From Dyadobacter frigoris (GTDB lineage Bacteria; Bacteroidota; Bacteroidia; Cytophagales; Spirosomataceae), in assembly GCF_005280585.1 (NCBI RefSeq), contig NZ_SZVO01000011.1, positions 62,391-126,390 on the forward strand: 64,000 nucleotides of DNA. The letters are read 5' to 3'. The notes below the pieces were generated by a model. That model was not told the DNA's origin. It saw only the letters and a program-made list of their open reading frames with translations, and ran no database searches. Positions 44,047 through 53,285 of the stretch are shown piece by piece; the stretch's first letter is position 1, and the number at the start of each line of letters is the position of its first letter. The translations under genes were made by a program, and so were the position numbers.

Positions 44047-46638
44047 TTATCTGATCTGCTGACCGATGGTAAAGTGGAATTGTGCCCCACTTCTTTTTGT
44101 CTGCCCCTGGATACTGTCAAATCCATATCCCCAGTCAATACCCAAAAGACCGAATGCTGGCATAAAGATACGCGCACCCACACCAGCCGAACGTTTCAGA
44201 TCAAAAGGATTGAACTCTTTGTAACTTCCCCAGTTATTACCCGCTTCTGCAAAACCAAGGATAAAGATTGTTGCCTGTGGATTCAATGATACCGGATAAC
44301 GAAGTTCGGATACAAATTTGTTATAAACAATACCACCTCCAGAAGCAGGATACCCGCTGGTTGTCAATGGACCAACTTTCTGATCTTCGTATCCACGTAA
44401 ACCGATAATGTCCTGATCCGCCAGTGAGAATGACCCCTGACCTGCTAAACCCGAACCACCGACAATAAACCGGCCGAATTTACTGAAGTCAAGTTTGTTG
44501 CCATATCTACCCAAATAACCCATGTGGGTACGGGCACTTATTACAAGCTTACCGGTAATGGTTGCATAATACGTTGCATCAAACATCCATTTGTTATATT
44601 CTACCCAACGGTATGTATCGCTGATATCTTTGTAACCATTCTTACGAATTAAAGAATATGGCGGAGTCAAGGTCATACTTAACGAGATATTCGAACCGCT
44701 TCTTGGGAACTGGAAATCACTTAAAGTGTTTCTTGAAATCGTTGTATTGAATGAAATATTGTTTGATACCCCTTTGCTATAACCGATCCGGAAAATATCC
44801 AAACTATCCAGACGATAACGTTGGTAAGAAATCGAGTGAGTCATTACAAGGTTACGATCCGGCTCTCTCAAACGACGGCCAAGTGAAAACGTGATACCGG
44901 TGTTATAATATCCACCACGGTAGCTTAGACTTCCTGAACCACCTGTCGAATAAATCGAGTTATAATTCGCTACACGGTAAACAGTGTGTTGTAAAGAAAC
45001 ACCAAAATTGATCGGTTTCTTTCCGCCTAACCATGGTTCACTGAACGAAAGCGAATACGTTTGATATTGCTTACCATTTGCCTGGAAACGAAGAGACAAT
45101 TTCTGTCCGTCACCTGATGGAAGCGGTCTCCATGTTTCTCTGTTTGGAATATTGCGTAATGAGAAGTTGTTGAAAACAAGACCCAACGTTCCTACAAAAC
45201 CAATATATCCACCCCAGCCACCGGAAAGCTCAATCTGGTCAGATGGTTTTTCTTCCACATTCCACTCGATATCCACCGTTCCGTCCTGAGGATTTGGAAT
45301 CGGGTTTGGAACAATTTTCTCCGGGTTGAAATAACCCATTTGAGATAACTGGCGCTGCGTATTGATAATTTCAGTTTTACTGAATTTCTGTCCCGGCAAT
45401 GTGAAAAGTTCACGCAATACTACGCGGTCACTTGTTTTGGTATTACCATTCAAAATGATCCGGTTGATCGTTGCCTGCTTTCCTTCATACATCCGAAGTT
45501 CTACATCAATCGAATCACCTTCAACTGCTTTTTCAGTAGGTTCGATACGGAAATAAAGATAACCGTCATCCATGTAGATCGAGCTGATATCATTCCCCGG
45601 AATACCATTAATTTTCTTATCAAGTTCTTCCGGATTATAAACATCACCTTTTGCGATGCCCAGTTTTTCACCCAGTGCTTTTGATGGATATAAATAGTTA
45701 CCAGTCCAGGTAATATTCCGGTAAAAGTATTTTTTACCTTCATCAATTTTCATTTTAATGCTAATCGTTTCGCCATTATTAACAATGGTATCGAAATCGA
45801 TTGTGGCATCACGGTAACCGTTTTTACGATAAAAAGCGACCAGCTTTTCTTTATCCTCGTCGTATTTTTTAGGAATATACTTTGATGGGTTAAACAAACG
45901 GCCAATGCGTTTCTGCTTTGTACCCTTCATTTTATGTTTCAGCGTACGATCGCTGATATCCTCGTTTCCTTCAATGTCAATTTTCTGGATCTTTACTTTA
46001 CTTCCTTTTGTGATGGTAAAGTTAAGAGTAGCCTGTCCACGCGTAGAATCCGGGATTTGAAGAACTTTTACTTTCGTATTGTAAAAACCTTTATCCAGAT
46101 AATATTTCTTGATTACAAGCTGTGTATTTTTAATAACTGTCGGTGTAATTACACGTCCTTTGATCAGCTTTACTTTATCATTCAGCGTTTCTCTTTCTCC
46201 TTTACGGATACCGGAAAACGAAACTTTGTAAAGTCTCGGGCGTTCTTTGATGTGGATGTTAAGCCAGATTTTTTCGCCTTCCACTTTGGTAGCAGCAATT
46301 TCGACATCATCCAATGTACCGAAATCCATCATTCTTTTAATAGAAGATGGAATAGCAGGACCAGGAACGCGGATCTTGTCTCCAGGTTTTAAACCTGAAA
46401 TAGAAACCATAGAATTAGGATCCAGAAACTGCGTTCCTGAAACTGTAACTTCTGCGATTGTATATTCTTTGGGGTTGGCCGGATCAATTCCCATGTTGGC
46501 AGTGGGTGCTGCGGGCTTTGCATTGCTCCCTAATCCTATCTTTTGCGCCTCAGCCGAAAAACACCAGCATAACAAAACTCCTGTTAGTGCCCAATTACTT
46601 TGTACAAATGTTTTAATAAAGTTTCTCACCAGGTTCAT
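44047..46638 (-). CDS. bamA: Outer-membrane protein assembly factor BamA
   Basis: 863 residues. Signal peptide 1-31, several POTRA repeats (about 55-420, for example VSFSGIRKGE and INRIILNGNTKTSDRVVLRE), then a 16-strand Omp85 barrel with the VGG/RGY lid motif (IGLRGYED) and a terminal aromatic strand. It inserts barrel proteins in the outer membrane. Starts 6 nt after the uppS stop and is followed by two skp genes, the standard Bacteroidota arrangement. Confidence 0.93.
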   Translation of the reverse strand: MNLVRNFIKTFVQSNWALTGVLLCWCFSAEAQKIGLGSNAKPAAPTANMGIDPANPKEYTIAEVTVSGTQFLDPNSMVSISGLKPGDKIRVPGPAIPSSIKRMMDFGTLDDVEIAATKVEGEKIWLNIHIKERPRLYKVSFSGIRKGERETLNDKVKLIKGRVITPTVIKNTQLVIKKYYLDKGFYNTKVKVLQIPDSTRGQATLNFTITKGSKVKIQKIDIEGNEDISDRTLKHKMKGTKQKRIGRLFNPSKYIPKKYDEDKEKLVAFYRKNGYRDATIDFDTIVNNGETISIKMKIDEGKKYFYRNITWTGNYLYPSKALGEKLGIAKGDVYNPEELDKKINGIPGNDISSIYMDDGYLYFRIEPTEKAVEGDSIDVELRMYEGKQATINRIILNGNTKTSDRVVLRELFTLPGQKFSKTEIINTQRQLSQMGYFNPEKIVPNPIPNPQDGTVDIEWNVEEKPSDQIELSGGWGGYIGFVGTLGLVFNNFSLRNIPNRETWRPLPSGDGQKLSLRFQANGKQYQTYSLSFSEPWLGGKKPINFGVSLQHTVYRVANYNSIYSTGGSGSLSYRGGYYNTGITFSLGRRLREPDRNLVMTHSISYQRYRLDSLDIFRIGYSKGVSNNISFNTTISRNTLSDFQFPRSGSNISLSMTLTPPYSLIRKNGYKDISDTYRWVEYNKWMFDATYYATITGKLVISARTHMGYLGRYGNKLDFSKFGRFIVGGSGLAGQGSFSLADQDIIGLRGYEDQKVGPLTTSGYPASGGGIVYNKFVSELRYPVSLNPQATIFILGFAEAGNNWGSYKEFNPFDLKRSAGVGARIFMPAFGLLGIDWGYGFDSIQGQTKRSGAQFHFTIGQQIR

Positions 46639-46644
46639 ATAATT

Positions 46645-47397
46645 CTACTTAGCTCCATTCGCTTTAACTTGTTCACCGGTTTTACCAAAACGACGTTCCG
46701 TTTTCTGGTAAGCCAAAATTGCCTCATAAAGATGTTCCCTGCGGAAATCGGGCCAAAAAAGGTCTTTATAAAAATACAGCTCCGCATAAGCGAGCTGCCA
46801 TAACAAAAAATTACTGATCCGGTGATCACCACCCGTACGCAACATCAGGTCCACCTCAGGACGATTTTGTGTGGAAAGATTTTGATTCAACAAAGTTTCG
46901 TTGATTTCTTCCGGCTTTAAAATTCCTTTCTGCACATCGGTCGCAAGCTTTCTGGCAGCTTGCAGAATATCCCATTTCCCGCTGTATCCCAATGCAAGAA
47001 TAAGATTCAGGCCCGTATTTTCACGAGTGATTTCAATAGCTTCAGCAAGCTGTTTCTGGCAGCTAACAGGCAGGCTCTCCATGTCCCCAATTGTATCCAG
47101 CCGTACATTATTTTTCAGCATGGTAGGAATTTCATTGCGGATAGACTGGACTAATAACTCCATTAAAGCACGCACTTCAAACTGAGGACGAGCCCAGTTC
47201 TCGGTTGAAAACGCATAAAGTGTAAGGTAAGAAACGCCTAGTTCTGCACAACCTTCGGTCACTTCTCTCACTGCTTTAATCGCATTACGATGGCCGAATA
47301 CACGTGCCGCTCCCTGGTTCTGTGCCCAACGCCCGTTACCGTCCATGATAACGGCAATGTGCTTTGGCAGATTGCCCGAATCAATGAGTTCTTTCAT
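46645..47397 (-). CDS. uppS: Undecaprenyl diphosphate synthase (cis-prenyltransferase)
   Basis: 250 residues. IAVIMDGNGRWAQNQG is the catalytic Asp/FPP-binding motif; TLYAFSTENWARP and the C-terminal RTGGDHRISNFLLWQ with the FWPDF block complete the family set. It makes the C55 carrier for peptidoglycan and LPS. First in the uppS-bamA-skp-skp unit, tying lipid-carrier synthesis to outer-membrane assembly. It is housekeeping, not part of the terpenoid island. Confidence 0.95.
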   Translation of the reverse strand: MKELIDSGNLPKHIAVIMDGNGRWAQNQGAARVFGHRNAIKAVREVTEGCAELGVSYLTLYAFSTENWARPQFEVRALMELLVQSIRNEIPTMLKNNVRLDTIGDMESLPVSCQKQLAEAIEITRENTGLNLILALGYSGKWDILQAARKLATDVQKGILKPEEINETLLNQNLSTQNRPEVDLMLRTGGDHRISNFLLWQLAYAELYFYKDLFWPDFRREHLYEAILAYQKTERRFGKTGEQVKANGAK

Positions 47398-47720
47398 TAT
47401 ACCTGAACTCTTTTAACCTTTTTTAACAAAAACAAACGAACCATTATACGCCGATCTTATAAATTCTATTTGATGTTTTTTTTAATCTGACGCACAATGC
47501 ATACCATCTGTTCCCATTTGTGTACGCAGTTTGTCACCCAATTGTGTCGAAAAATAATAAATTTCAACAACAATAATTTAAGTTATTAGCATAAAGATAC
47601 TGATAAACAGCACATTAAACTAAAAACACAGTCGTCAGATTTTAACAAGGGCGCAATTTAGGAATAAGTATGGCGTCTTCAAAATCAATATTTTGAACAA
47701 GACGCCGTGAAGCAAGGTGA
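47398..47720. other. Intergenic region between uppS and the LytTR regulator gene
   Basis: About 320 bp, AT-rich. At 47672-47706 there is a hairpin (GGCGTCTT..CAAAAT against ATTTTG..AAGACGCC, with a 3-nt bulge) that probably ends the LytTR gene. The rest should hold the uppS promoter; no clear box or small ORF was identified. Confidence 0.5.
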
Positions 47721-48503
47721 TTAATTATCAAGAAGATGACGGATGACTTCGGTATAAGTGCTTCCGCTTTGCAGTTGAGAGACTTTCCGGTCACGCATTA
47801 CTACCATATATTTACCATTAAAATGCTTCTGAATTTCTTTGATGTGATGAGAATTCACAATACCGGCCCTGCTGATCCGAAGGTAGTGCGCAGGCAATTT
47901 TTCTTCGAGTGAAGTCAGCGTATAATTGAGAAGATACTTTTGCCCGTCCAGGGTATTCAAAAAAACATATTTCTCTTCCGCTTCAAAATGTGTGATTTCT
48001 GTTAGCGGAATTAACAAAATGCGATCTCCGGACTTAACGGACAATGAAAATATTTCCTTTTTAGGCTTCATTTCTTCAAGCAAACGAAGCAGATTGTCAG
48101 AATAGGGATTTTTGCTTTCTCCCGTTTTAAAGCCTGCCTGAAGGATATTACGGATTTTATCGATCGTTTTGAGAAGACGATCATTCTCAACAGGTTTTAA
48201 TAAATAATCAACGGAATTTTCCTCAAATGCCCTGATCGCATATTGGTCATATGCGGTTGAAAAAATCACCAGAGGCATTTTGGTCAATTTTGCAAGCATT
48301 TCAAAACCATTTAAAAGCGGCATTTCAATATCAAGAAATATTACTTCCGGATTGTGTTTATCAATTTCGAGTAAACCTTCTGCGCCGTTTTTTGCCTCTG
48401 CAACAATGACAAAGGTATCCTGATGTTTTTCCAACAATCTTTTTAACCGGCTTAGTGCAAGCGGTTCGTCGTCAATCAATATCGTTTTTAGAGGAAATGT
48501 CAT
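47721..48503 (-). CDS. LytTR-family response regulator
   Basis: 260 residues: a receiver domain (1-125) with acidic pocket D11-D12, phospho-acceptor D58 in VIFLDIEMP and Lys in YLLKPVEN; then a LytTR DNA-binding domain (about 155-258) with RISRAGIVNSHHI. It lies 75 nt downstream of the pentapeptide-repeat histidine kinase and is its likely partner. Targets not known. Confidence 0.93.
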   Translation of the reverse strand: MTFPLKTILIDDEPLALSRLKRLLEKHQDTFVIVAEAKNGAEGLLEIDKHNPEVIFLDIEMPLLNGFEMLAKLTKMPLVIFSTAYDQYAIRAFEENSVDYLLKPVENDRLLKTIDKIRNILQAGFKTGESKNPYSDNLLRLLEEMKPKKEIFSLSVKSGDRILLIPLTEITHFEAEEKYVFLNTLDGQKYLLNYTLTSLEEKLPAHYLRISRAGIVNSHHIKEIQKHFNGKYMVVMRDRKVSQLQSGSTYTEVIRHLLDN

Positions 48504-48578
48504 TTCAGATTATTTTTTTGTGATGAAATCTCCGCAGAGTTTTCAATTATTTTATATCAGTCAGGGAATCTGAGAAAA

Positions 48579-50015
48579 TTAATGTGCCTTCTCTTCACTT
48601 GCGTCGATCGCGGCTTTGCGAATTGAAATGTTCACCGATTTAATTGGGTCGTTATGAAGTTCAATGGTCGCGTCTTCACCATACAATAATTTCAGTTTGT
48701 CCTGTATACTCCGGATTCCGTAACCTGCTCCCATCGTATCCGAAAACAGCGGTCCGTTGTCATGTACACAAAGATGAAGCCATCCTTTTTCTTCATAAAT
48801 TTTCACGATAATTTTCCCCTGATCAGCCAGTTTTGAGATTCCGTGTTTGATAGCGTTTTCAACAATAGGCTGAAGAATAAATTTAGGAACCAGGAGACTG
48901 TTCAATTCCTGGTTTGCTACTTCCACGTCAAATTGCAAACGATCGCCAAATCTTACTTTTTCAACCTGAAGATAGGTCTGCACCATTTCCAGTTCATTTT
49001 CAATCGTGTCAAAATAATCATTATTTTTTCGACCCGTTGTATAGCGGAAAAGCTTTGACAATAATAACGTCATTTCCTCCGCTTTATCCGGATCCTCATG
49101 CACCAGACTTGCTATGCTGTTTAAAGCGTTGTATAAAAAATGCGGATTGATCCGTGCCTGCAATGCATCCAGTTCAGCCCTGGTTTTTAGTTTTTCAAGA
49201 TTCAGAAGCTGATATTCCTGTTCCGAGATTTTTCGTGATAATTGTCGCCCCTGACGGTTTAAATAATAAAATACATTGGCTATAATGAGAGGACCAATTG
49301 CGTACCAGAACCAGACTCCATTTTGCCCTGCCTGCTGCGGTGACTGCGCCACAATGGCCCTGAATATTTTTTGCCCAAAGCCATAGAACATACCAACATT
49401 AATTCCGAAGAAAGCCAGCGTTACCACTCCGCTGAGAACAAGGTGACGTAGAAATACTTTCTCAATCATCGCATCAAGCCATATCGCCATATTTTGGGCT
49501 ACCAGCACGACGACGACCCCGCAAACAATATTTTGAACAATCAGATATTGATTCAGCTGAACCTGAACCGGATTTGAAGTATATAAAATTTCAAGTGTAA
49601 AGTAAATGATCGCGCTCGTTCCATATAGCATCAAGGCGCCGATGATAATCGCGACAAGTGTCCCGATCCAGCTTTGACTTTGGATTAACCCGATTAATTT
49701 GAAATCCTGCCACTTAAAAGATTTTCCCTGGGAAGAAAAACTGAAATTCGCACCTTCAATTTTGGCTCCCGTCATATCAGCATCCGTCAGACTGCTGAAA
49801 CTTAAATCGGCGTTGGTAAGATCTGCATTTCGAAAAGTTGCATTTTCAAGAGAAGCAAAACGTATTTTCGCCCCGCGAAGGTTGGAGCCGTCAAAATTTA
49901 TTCCTTCCAGACTTGAAAAGCTGAAATCCGCTCCTTCAAGATTCATGTTACTAAAATCCCTTCCTTCAAGGGAGGTGCCATTCATACGGAGCGGTTTCTT
50001 TTTCGTTTCTTCCAT
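48579..50015 (-). CDS. LytS-type histidine kinase with N-terminal pentapeptide repeats
   Basis: 478 residues. Residues 16-95 are sixteen perfect-register pentapeptide repeats (A(D/N)LxF type, with FSFSS recurring in three of them), predicted to form a right-handed beta helix in the cytoplasm. Four membrane helices follow (about 112-140, 156-181, 189-214, 234-252), then the His_kinase domain: phospho-acceptor H292 in INPHFLYNALNS and N-box PIVENAIKHG. A pentapeptide sensor on a LytS kinase is an unusual domain union. Partner is the LytTR regulator downstream. Confidence 0.9.
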   Translation of the reverse strand: MEETKKKPLRMNGTSLEGRDFSNMNLEGADFSFSSLEGINFDGSNLRGAKIRFASLENATFRNADLTNADLSFSSLTDADMTGAKIEGANFSFSSQGKSFKWQDFKLIGLIQSQSWIGTLVAIIIGALMLYGTSAIIYFTLEILYTSNPVQVQLNQYLIVQNIVCGVVVVLVAQNMAIWLDAMIEKVFLRHLVLSGVVTLAFFGINVGMFYGFGQKIFRAIVAQSPQQAGQNGVWFWYAIGPLIIANVFYYLNRQGRQLSRKISEQEYQLLNLEKLKTRAELDALQARINPHFLYNALNSIASLVHEDPDKAEEMTLLLSKLFRYTTGRKNNDYFDTIENELEMVQTYLQVEKVRFGDRLQFDVEVANQELNSLLVPKFILQPIVENAIKHGISKLADQGKIIVKIYEEKGWLHLCVHDNGPLFSDTMGAGYGIRSIQDKLKLLYGEDATIELHNDPIKSVNISIRKAAIDASEEKAH

Positions 50016-50094
50016 TAGTAATTATATGATAAAATCTTCATTTCAACGGGTGGTTTTTCACTTTATATTTAGTTAAAGAATATAAAATGAAAAA

Positions 50095-50147
50095 CCTCAT
50101 GGCTAACAGACTGTGTTTTTGATGACACAAAGCTATTAGCCACGAGG
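50095..50147. terminator. Terminator-like hairpin
   Basis: Arms 50095-50106 (CCTCATGGCTAA) and 50136-50147 (TTAGCCACGAGG) pair with one mismatch; T runs lie on both sides. It should end the DUF1080 gene on the minus strand. Confidence 0.7.
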
Positions 50148-50240
50148 CCGTTTTTTTATCTATTTCCGACGAACTGCGGATTAATGCAGCATGAACTTCA
50201 AAACTATGGAAATGAAAATAAAATCAGTGTTTTGATATTG

Positions 50241-50876
50241 TTACAATTCTTCAAGCACGATATCTTTCCAACGCACTTTAATTCCGCCGCCTGCGTGAAT
50301 TTGCAGTGCGATGGACCCGTCGCCCGCACCAATTTTCGCATCTTCAAAATCAACCATATCATGGCCGTTCAGCCAGGTTTGTACTTTTGGGCCATTTACA
50401 CGGATCCGCAAAGTATTCCATTCTCCCATTTTAAGGAATCCTTCTTTTTCGTCAGGAATTTTCTGTAACCATTCGCGGCCGTAAGATTCGTAAACTCCGC
50501 CGGTATCGTGGTTTGGCGGCGCAACTTCTACCTGCCAGCCCGCAACTTTGGTGCCTTCAACAGTTGATCTGAAAAATACACCGCTGTTTCCGTTTGCTTC
50601 CTGTTTGAATTTAAGCGTCAGGTCAAAATTTTTGTAAAACTTGTCCGTTGTTAGATAGCCATACTCTTTGTCCGGGCCGCTTTCGCAGATTAACTCGCCT
50701 TTTTCAGCATACCATTTTTCGGTACCGTTGATTTTCCAGCCTGTTAAATCTTTACCATTAAACAGTTTTACGGTTTTCTTTTTCGGTGCATTTACATCGT
50801 CCTTAGTTGCTAAAAAAGCAGAACTGGTAAACAAAATCACTGCACATAATGCAGCCAGAAATTTAAACTTTAACAT
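50241..50876 (-). CDS. DUF1080 (3-keto-disaccharide hydrolase-like) exported protein
   Basis: 211 residues, signal peptide 1-24, a single DUF1080 jelly-roll domain: VKLFNGKDLTGWKING, NSGVFFRSTVEG, GEWNTLRIRVNG and a WKDIVLEEL end. This is the compact form of the family; the paralog at 11281-12414 has extra sequence. Likely a periplasmic glycan-binding or 3-keto-glycoside hydrolase. Monocistronic; no sugar genes adjacent. Confidence 0.88.
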   Translation of the reverse strand: MLKFKFLAALCAVILFTSSAFLATKDDVNAPKKKTVKLFNGKDLTGWKINGTEKWYAEKGELICESGPDKEYGYLTTDKFYKNFDLTLKFKQEANGNSGVFFRSTVEGTKVAGWQVEVAPPNHDTGGVYESYGREWLQKIPDEKEGFLKMGEWNTLRIRVNGPKVQTWLNGHDMVDFEDAKIGAGDGSIALQIHAGGGIKVRWKDIVLEEL

Positions 50877-50971
50877 CTTGTTTTTGGGATTAGGATTAAA
50901 AAAAATTAGTTTTAAAATTTACCAAACTACTATTTACATTAGTTTTACAAAAATTAAACTGATCCGAAGCT

Positions 50972-51496
50972 ATGAAAAAAATTAACTTTATAGGTCGTTA
51001 CGCGGCATTTTTTTTGATTGTTACATTCTTTAGCGGTATTGTGACATCCTGTACTGAAAAAGATAGCGACATTGTAAAGCCTAAAACAATTACGGATGTA
51101 ATTCTTCAAAACAGTGAATTTTCAACTTTGCGTGAAATAATTCTTGCGAACGATTTGAGTGACGCGTTGAGAACCGAAAATCTTACTCTTTTTGCTCCTA
51201 ACGATGCTGCATTTAAAAATTCAAATATTACCAGCGCCAAAATAAATTCGATGACCAAGGATTCGGCAAGAGCGTTTGTTTTCAAACATATAATCGGCCA
51301 AAACCAGACTTATGAAACATTGAAAACGCAGAAATACTCTACTTTGGTAAAAGGAGATAGTATTATCATTACAAATAGAACAACTGATCCTACTACGCTT
51401 ATTCTGAACGGCCTTGCTAACGTAATAACCAAAAATGTTAACGCAGATAATGGCACAATTCAGGTGATTAATAAACCGCTTGTAGTCGTTAAATAA
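50972..51496 (+). CDS. Fasciclin-domain lipoprotein
   Basis: 174 residues. Lipoprotein signal with GIVTSC lipobox, then one fasciclin (FAS1) domain: FSTLREIILANDLSDALR, then LTLFAPNDAAF, FVFKHIIGQ and TIQVINKPL, all in order. FAS1 domains mediate adhesion. Diverges from the DUF1080 gene with 95 bp between. Ends in a strong terminator. Confidence 0.88.
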   Translation: MKKINFIGRYAAFFLIVTFFSGIVTSCTEKDSDIVKPKTITDVILQNSEFSTLREIILANDLSDALRTENLTLFAPNDAAFKNSNITSAKINSMTKDSARAFVFKHIIGQNQTYETLKTQKYSTLVKGDSIIITNRTTDPTTLILNGLANVITKNVNADNGTIQVINKPLVVVK

Positions 51497-51508
51497 TATT
51501 ATTCCTAC

Positions 51509-51554
51509 AAATAAAACAGGCCTGATGTTTGTAAACATCAGGCCTGTTTTATTT
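51509..51554. terminator. Bidirectional terminator hairpin
   Basis: A perfect 22-bp inverted repeat (51509-51530 and 51533-51554) with a 2-nt loop and AAAACAGGCCTGATG arms, between the fasciclin gene and convergent ndk. Confidence 0.95.
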
Positions 51555-51571
51555 TGGAATAAATCCGTTCC

Positions 51572-51991
51572 TTAAAATTGCTCTGTATGAGCAAAGAAGA
51601 AACTTCCTTCTATTTCAGCATTTTCATCGGAATCAGAACCGTGGATTGCGTTTGCTTCAATTGATTTTGCAAACAATTTGCGGATCGTCCCATCCTCAGC
51701 ATTAGCAGGATTCGTAGCACCAATGAGTGTACGGAAATCAGCTACTGCATTTTCCTTTTCAAGAATAATCGGCACGATCGGCCCTGATGACATGTAAGTA
51801 CATAAATCATTATAAAAAGGACGATCTTTATGTACTGCGTAAAATTCACCCGCACGTTCAGGAGTCAATTGTGTTTTCTTCAAAGCTATAACACGGAATC
51901 CGGCAGCCTCAATCATTTTAAGAATAGCACCTGAATTTCCGTCTAATACGGCATCAGGCTTAATCATCGTGAAGGTCTTATTGGTTGACAT
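51572..51991 (-). CDS. ndk: Nucleoside diphosphate kinase
   Basis: 139 residues, full NDK fold. FTMIKPDAV at the start; the phospho-His is in NAIHGSDSDENA near the end. It balances NTP pools by ping-pong phosphate transfer. The start (MSTNKTF) is standard. A perfect TAnnTTTG box lies 27 nt upstream; it diverges from nrnA. Confidence 0.96.
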   Translation of the reverse strand: MSTNKTFTMIKPDAVLDGNSGAILKMIEAAGFRVIALKKTQLTPERAGEFYAVHKDRPFYNDLCTYMSSGPIVPIILEKENAVADFRTLIGATNPANAEDGTIRKLFAKSIEANAIHGSDSDENAEIEGSFFFAHTEQF

Positions 51992-52017
51992 ACAGTTTGC
52001 TAAAATTTATTTTGCTG

Positions 52018-52025
52018 CAAAACTA
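52018..52025 (-). promoter_or_regulatory. Putative -7 box for ndk
   Basis: Minus strand reads TAGTTTTG, a perfect TAnnTTTG match, 27 nt before the ndk ATG. A -33 TTG lies about 23 nt further upstream. Confidence 0.55.
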
Positions 52026-52141
52026 CAATTTTCATTTTATATAGCCATCAAATCTGCCCGGAACCTCATTTTCAGGCAAAAACATTCACTCCTGAATAAG
52101 CCTTTCGCAGCCAACATTAAACAAATCCCAACAGTTTTGTT

Positions 52142-52149
52142 AATTTTGT
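52142..52149 (+). promoter_or_regulatory. Putative -7 box for nrnA
   Basis: TAATTTTG, a perfect TAnnTTTG match, 45 nt before the nrnA GTG start. It lies in the divergent ndk-nrnA promoter region. No -33 element is clear. Confidence 0.45.
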
Positions 52150-52193
52150 CATCAAATTGCCGGGTCCAAATTTTGTTTTTGAATTAAGTAACT

Positions 52194-53228
52194 GTGAATC
52201 AAACCGTTGAAGAGCTAGTAGCTTTTCTATCTACTCCTCAAAAAATCATCATCACGATGCATAGAGATCCCGACGCTGATGCGCTGGGCTCTTCGCTTGG
52301 ATGGGCAAGTTATTTATCCAAAAAAGGACATACTGTAACCGTAATCAGTCCAACCGATTATGCTGCAAACCTACGCTGGCTTCCCGGAATGAGTAAAGTC
52401 CTGGTGTATGAAAAGTCTGGTGAGCAAGGAAAGTGTAGAAGAAAAATTGAAGAGGCAACATTAATTTGCTGTCTTGATTTCTCAGCATTGTCAAGATTGA
52501 AAGATCTTGGGAAACTAGTTCAGGATGCAAAAGCACCTAAATTGCTGATTGATCATCACTTGGAACCCGAACATTTTGCAAAATGGATGATCTGGGATAC
52601 CAAAGCGGCCGCAACAGCTCAGCTTGTTTATGCGTTAATAAAAGAAATTGAGGGAGACGTTCCGACAACATCGATTTTTGACATTCCAATGGCAGAAAAT
52701 CTTTACGCCGGAATTATGACAGATACCGGTTCTTTCAAACACGGAAATGTAACGCCGGCAGTGCATCTGGCGATTGCGGATCTGATGCTGACAGGATTTG
52801 ACACAAGCCGGGTACACCGATTAATTTATGATAATTCACCGTTGTCCCGTTTACAATTTCTGGGCTATGTTTTATCTCAAAAATTAATTGTACTGCCCGA
52901 ATACCGTACTGCTTATATGGTACTTACCGATGCGGAACTTGCCCGATTTAATTCAAGTCCGGGCGAAACAGAAGGTATTGTTAATTACGGTTTGCAGGTT
53001 GAAAACGTGGTTATGTCGGCATTATTTATTGAAAGAAAAGGAGAAATAAAAATTTCTTTCCGATCTGTAGGCGACTTTTCCGTTCGTGACGTATCGAGTA
53101 CTTATTTTAATGGAGGCGGACATAAAAATGCATCAGGAGGCAGAACAGAGCTTTCCATTAATGATACAGTTGATCTCTTTTTATCAATTCTTCCAAAATA
53201 CAAAGAGGAATTGCTGAAAGTTGATTAG
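52194..53228 (+). CDS. nrnA: DHH-family oligoribonuclease / pAp phosphatase (NrnA-like)
   Basis: 344 residues with a GTG start (no in-frame ATG fits). DHH domain: MHRDPDADALGSSLGW (metal ligands), DFSALSR, LIDHHLEP. DHHA1 domain at the end with FNGGGHKNASGG. NrnA degrades nano-RNAs to mononucleotides and hydrolyses pAp. The family also includes c-di-AMP breakdown enzymes (GdpP-like DHH), but the length and soluble form fit NrnA. Followed by the FKBP gene 57 nt away. Confidence 0.88.
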   Translation: MNQTVEELVAFLSTPQKIIITMHRDPDADALGSSLGWASYLSKKGHTVTVISPTDYAANLRWLPGMSKVLVYEKSGEQGKCRRKIEEATLICCLDFSALSRLKDLGKLVQDAKAPKLLIDHHLEPEHFAKWMIWDTKAAATAQLVYALIKEIEGDVPTTSIFDIPMAENLYAGIMTDTGSFKHGNVTPAVHLAIADLMLTGFDTSRVHRLIYDNSPLSRLQFLGYVLSQKLIVLPEYRTAYMVLTDAELARFNSSPGETEGIVNYGLQVENVVMSALFIERKGEIKISFRSVGDFSVRDVSSTYFNGGGHKNASGGRTELSINDTVDLFLSILPKYKEELLKVD

Positions 53229-53285
53229 TAACAAGAACCAAATATTATAACATTCACATAAATATTTTCTAATTAATACAATCCA

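Noticed and set aside
45934..46392. 152-codon plus-strand reading frame
   Set aside because: Antisense to the bamA POTRA region, with Phe-rich shadow composition.
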